Under the pieces are notes generated by a model, which saw nothing but the letters and a program-made list of their open reading frames with translations, did no database searches and was not told where the DNA came from. Position numbers and translations under genes: made by a program. 64,000 nt of DNA from Alkalihalobacterium sp048323755 (GTDB lineage: Bacteria; Bacillota; Bacilli; Bacillales; Bacillaceae_F): NCBI RefSeq assembly GCF_048323755.1, contig NZ_JBLWFS010000006.1:1-64000 (forward strand), read 5' to 3'. Shown piece after piece: positions 61,053-64,000 of this stretch (the stretch's first letter is position 1; every line of letters starts with the position of its first letter).

Positions 61053-62222
61053 TCACCTCCTGTACGCAATCTGTCCTTGGCAGATCGTGTAATGTATATT
61101 TAAATCTTCATCCACTAATAAAATATCTGCATCCTTTCCAACAGCTAAGCTTCCCTTTCGATCATCAAGCTTTAGTTGTTTTGCCGGATTGTAACTCGCC
61201 ATCTTTACTAAATCTTCAATCAATGCCCCTGTTATTTCTCGAATATTCTTAACAGCATCAATCATTCTTAACACACTGCCAGCTAATGTTCCATCTGCTA
61301 ATTCAGCTTTATTCTCACCAACAGTTACCCTTTGGCCGCCTAAATCATAATGACCTGGTGCAAGACCTTTTGCTCGTATTGCATCCGTAATGAGTATTAA
61401 CCTATTGGGTCCTATATTTTGATAGATAACCTCAATCATTTCTGGAGAAACATGAATACCGTCAGCGATTAGTTCACTTCTTAGTTCCTTTAGTAAAAAA
61501 GCTGCGCCAACGACACCAATATCTCGGTGATGAAGTCCAGTCATTGCATTACATAAATGAGTGACTTGATTTACCCCAGCCTCCACGGCTTTTTTCATCT
61601 CAGCGAACCCTGCACCAGTATGTCCTGCCGATATATTTATTCCTTCAGTAAATAAATTTGTAATTAATATATGATCCTTGTCCTTCTCTGGTGCAAGCGT
61701 AATCGTTTTGATCTTATTACCAGAAATCGCTTGCCATTTGTTAAACAATTCAATCGATGGCAGTGCCACAAACTCTACTGGTTGAGCTCCTGCCTTATTT
61801 TTTTCTATAAAAGGTCCCTCTAAATGCACACCTAGTAACTCGGAACAGTTTACTTTATTGCTATAGTCGGCAACATTCGCTAAAGCCCTTTCAATGGTAT
61901 CAGTTGATTGAGTAATGGTTGTCGCCAAAAAACTAGTCGTTCCTTCTTCTGGCAACTTTCTAGCTATTGTTTCAAGTGCTTCAGGAGTAGCATCCATCAC
62001 ATCGGCTCCGTGGGTTCCATGGATATGCCCGTCAATGAATCCTGGAATCGCTTGTAAACCGTCTCCATCTATCGTCATCTCTTTGGAGAACGCCTCTTGA
62101 AGTCTATTCGCTTTTTCGATTGCATTAATTGTTTTTCCTTTTACGAGCAAACAGCCCTTTTCTATAACACCTGTTTCTGTATATAAACGAACATTTTTTA
62201 TAAAAATGGTATGATCATTCAA
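61053..62222 (-). CDS. nagA: N-acetylglucosamine-6-phosphate deacetylase
   Basis: The 389-residue amidohydrolase removes acetate from N-acetylglucosamine 6-phosphate. Metal and substrate motifs are PGFIDGHIHGTHG, HLEGPFIEKNKAGAQ, the His in SAGHTGAGF, VTHLCNAMTGLHHRD and ITDAIRAKGL with the catalytic Asp. I prefer the TTG at 62222 (AGAGGAG 8 bases upstream); the frame also opens at a GTG at 62231. It is first in a nagA-nagB operon; no nagR or nag transporter is in the window. Confidence 0.95.
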   Translation of the reverse strand: MNDHTIFIKNVRLYTETGVIEKGCLLVKGKTINAIEKANRLQEAFSKEMTIDGDGLQAIPGFIDGHIHGTHGADVMDATPEALETIARKLPEEGTTSFLATTITQSTDTIERALANVADYSNKVNCSELLGVHLEGPFIEKNKAGAQPVEFVALPSIELFNKWQAISGNKIKTITLAPEKDKDHILITNLFTEGINISAGHTGAGFAEMKKAVEAGVNQVTHLCNAMTGLHHRDIGVVGAAFLLKELRSELIADGIHVSPEMIEVIYQNIGPNRLILITDAIRAKGLAPGHYDLGGQRVTVGENKAELADGTLAGSVLRMIDAVKNIREITGALIEDLVKMASYNPAKQLKLDDRKGSLAVGKDADILLVDEDLNIHYTICQGQIAYRR

Positions 62223-62412
62223 AGCCTCCACTCCTCTCAGATCTTGGTTTCTATTTGTGCCATACTTTGCGTTCGTCTAGTCAAATCCTTTATCCATAAA
62301 CTAAAAACGCCTTGATCAGTATATGTTGAAAAACACCTCACTTTAGGCATTAGCCGTTTCAAATCGTGGCTCAAATCATAGGTATATGTCTAAGAGAGGC
62401 AGGTGAAATGCT

Positions 62413-62544
62413 ATGTATTACAATTACTCCAATTACCGAAATCATGTTTTACCACCTGGGTATTATATCCATTCTAATCAATTAAAAGAAACGATGAAAG
62501 CCACAAGACCTACTTATTCCATTAATTTTGAACCTTTTCTGTAA
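62413..62544 (+). CDS. Tyr-rich small protein (43 aa)
   Basis: The frame starts MYYNYSNYRNHVLPPGYYIH and ends FEPFL; seven of the 43 residues are Tyr and there are several Asn. AGGTGA lies 6 bases before the ATG. Its composition resembles small spore coat or exosporium proteins, but I know no specific homologue. It ends 58 bases before the next gene on the same strand. Confidence 0.5.
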   Translation: MYYNYSNYRNHVLPPGYYIHSNQLKETMKATRPTYSINFEPFL

Positions 62545-62602
62545 CCTTTTCTTCTAATCCTCGTCTAATCTTTAAACCGAAAGATTCAGGGAGTGTATTA
62601 GA

Positions 62603-63313
62603 ATGTTATTAACCTTTACAAAAGCAAGGTGCTACTTATTGACTGGAACGATTATTACTTCATGTTTCTTGTCTACGACTTTCGCAACAGCTAATGAAAA
62701 TCAGGATCAAACGATTGAGCGGATTATGGCAGAAGTTGAGGAAAGTGGTATCGATATCAACCATACCGAGTCCATTGAAAGAGTTCGTAATTATATAATG
62801 GAGCATGTCGATCGAAAATTGTTTTCAAGCTTGCATATTGACCGTGATGAAGATCCTTTAGGAACTATCGTATTATCCTTTACGACCGATCTTCCCCCAA
62901 AAATGAAAGACGATCTGATGTCACTCGTAGAAGAACCTACGAAATTATCGTTTCGAGTGGTCTCTTACACCCAAGATGAATTGATTGAAAAGCAAAAAAG
63001 CGTGGATCAATCGGTATTTCAAGAAAAAGTATTTGAAACCGAAGGCATTAACGTGTATTATACATCACCTGATATTATAAACAATAAAGTAGAAATTGGA
63101 ATAGCTCCTTTTAATGAACAGACTGCGCAACTGGTTTATAAGTATTTCGGACCTGAAATGATTAATGTCGTTGAGGCGAATGAAGTCCATATCCTAACCG
63201 AAGACACCGCTTCTACAAAAGGTATAACTCCATATGGTGATGAAGATCGAGACAAAAAGGACGGATTTTTTTCATCCATCTGGAATTGGATTAGAGGGTT
63301 GTTCACTAAGTAA
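62603..63313 (+). CDS. Hypothetical secreted protein
   Basis: The 236-residue protein has a signal peptide (1-30, ending STTFATA), then an acidic alpha/beta region without Cys or obvious motif. The segment LGTIVLSFTTDLPPKMKDDL and the repeated pattern near 150-180 may be strands of a small domain. The C-terminus (FSSIWNWIRGLFTK) is amphipathic and could contact the membrane. GGGAG precedes the ATG. Family unknown to me. A bidirectional terminator follows. Confidence 0.8.
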   Translation: MLLTFTKARCYLLTGTIITSCFLSTTFATANENQDQTIERIMAEVEESGIDINHTESIERVRNYIMEHVDRKLFSSLHIDRDEDPLGTIVLSFTTDLPPKMKDDLMSLVEEPTKLSFRVVSYTQDELIEKQKSVDQSVFQEKVFETEGINVYYTSPDIINNKVEIGIAPFNEQTAQLVYKYFGPEMINVVEANEVHILTEDTASTKGITPYGDEDRDKKDGFFSSIWNWIRGLFTK

Positions 63314-63343
63314 TCCCTCAAGGAGCAAGTTATAAACCCTTGA

Positions 63344-63390
63344 AAAAAGCATAGACCTAAACAGCTCCGATTTAGCTGGTATAGGTCTAT
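63344..63390. terminator. Bidirectional terminator between secreted protein gene and sbtA
   Basis: Arms ATAGACCTAAACAGCT (63351-63366) and AGCTGGTATAGGTCTAT (63374-63390) pair with one irregularity. T-rich sequence follows on the plus strand and TTTTTT on the minus strand, so both converging genes can end here. Confidence 0.85.
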
Positions 63391-63424
63391 TTCTTTCCTG
63401 TATTAAATCTTAGATCGCACCAAA

Positions 63425-64000
63425 TTAATAAACAACACTAGCCAACCAATAAAAATAAGGAATACCAACAATCAAATTAAAAGGCAGTGTTAACCCAAGA
63501 GCCGATCCAATATATATACCAGAATTCGCTTCTGGGATCGCTTGACCGACTGCGGCAGGCGCTGCAATATACGAAGCACTTCCCGTTAAAAACGCAAGAA
63601 CAACAGCTCCTCCCACTGATAACCCGATAAAATAACCGGCTAACACGCCTAGCGTTCCACCGACAACAGGAAGAATAAAGGCAAAAAGGAATGAGGTCGG
63701 CTTTACGTTTTTTAGTTGACGAATACTTTGCGTTGCCACCATCCCCATGTGAAGTAAGAAGATACAAAGGATACCATAAAACAAATCACCAAATAATGGC
63801 CTAATTTGTAAGAGTCCGTCTGTATGAGCAACATACCCAATAAAGATCCCACCTAATAACAGGAAAATACTTTTACCGAAAAAAGCTTCTTTTATGACAT
63901 GCTTTAAACTAGCATCCGGATTTTCGTTAGCTTCATTTTTTTGTTGAGTAAATACCTTATAAAGAACGATCGCTAAAATAATAGCCGGGCCTTCCATAAT
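63425..64000 (-). CDS. sbtA: SbtA-type Na+-dependent bicarbonate transporter, C-terminal part
   Basis: The reading frame runs off the right edge; 191 codons are visible. The segment beginning MEGPAIILAIVL matches the second half of SbtA-type permeases (about 320-370 residues), with two inverted repeats of five helices, and TGSASYIAAPAAVGQAIPEA and GSALGLTLPFNLIVGIPYF are characteristic. It should import bicarbonate, driven by sodium. A PII-like regulator gene (sbtB) often follows in cyanobacteria; here the next gene is convergent instead. Confidence 0.85.
   Translation of the reverse strand: MMEGPAIILAIVLYKVFTQQKNEANENPDASLKHVIKEAFFGKSIFLLLGGIFIGYVAHTDGLLQIRPLFGDLFYGILCIFLLHMGMVATQSIRQLKNVKPTSFLFAFILPVVGGTLGVLAGYFIGLSVGGAVVLAFLTGSASYIAAPAAVGQAIPEANSGIYIGSALGLTLPFNLIVGIPYFYWLASVVY

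Overview
The window looks like chromosome from a spore-forming Bacillaceae species of moderate to low G+C, probably an alkaliphilic or salt-tolerant relative of Bacillus subtilis and B. halodurans. Pointers are a GerB/GerC/GerA germination operon, a SleB-type cortex lytic enzyme, an SspH-type spore protein, a YjcZ-type small protein, a KatX-like catalase, consensus Bacillus ribosome binding sites with many TTG and GTG starts, a CIRCE operator, GlpP-type leader terminators and a CcpA cre site. Salt and pH adaptation is suggested by a BCCT betaine transporter (opuD) and an SbtA-type bicarbonate transporter cut by the right edge. No rRNA, tRNA, CRISPR array or complete insertion sequence was seen.

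Layout. 1-1.2 kb: the end of a probable IS3-family element that has truncated an SDR gene, then yycC and a small ORF. 1.3-13.1 kb: ammonium assimilation, with a GltC-like LysR gene divergent from NADP-type gdhA, a PAS histidine kinase, and gltA-gltB divergent from gltC. 13.1-13.8 kb: structured and opposed short repeats. 13.9-18.7 kb: a membrane protein, a thioesterase, an XRE regulator with a membrane partner, ribokinase, a Gln-rich protein and a two-gene Fluc (crcB) fluoride channel operon. 18.8-22.5 kb: an accessory patch with a decayed GyrI-like gene and a coupled pair encoding a divergent MIO-type ammonia-lyase homologue and a protein with two C-terminal membrane helices. 22.7-36 kb: opuD, ytxH, a chemoreceptor, catalase, nitrilase-family and HpaB-family enzymes, small membrane proteins, a TPR protein, a DUF1287 protein and a CPBP-family protein. 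36.3-38.8 kb: modABC molybdate uptake. 38.9-43.3 kb: glpF-glpK and glpD for glycerol use, with leader terminators and a cre site. 43.4-45.4 kb: htpG under a perfect CIRCE operator. 46.1-51.5 kb: a germination operon ordered small protein-gerB-gerB-gerC-gerA. 51.6-64 kb: a SurA-like lipoprotein, M20 hydrolase, RDD protein, a polytopic membrane protein, a divergent orphan purC, sleB, an SDR, sspH, nagA-nagB, a secreted protein and partial sbtA.

Non-coding structure is the most unusual part. A 142-nt element at 56431-56572 folds by perfect complementarity into a four-helix cloverleaf just upstream of the polytopic membrane protein gene, and a smaller three-way junction lies at 56865-56919. A dimer of long structured repeats starts at the gltC stop codon. 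Two clusters of a roughly 20-bp motif share the same +,+,-,- arrangement. Three gene-free gaps carry diverged tandem repeats of about 50 bp. Four long palindromes built on a GGTRCC/GGCACC core sit at gene ends and resemble terminators.

The best candidates for something undescribed are the cloverleaf element and the lyase-like/membrane protein pair. All functional calls come from reading the sequence and remembered family features; no database search was run.
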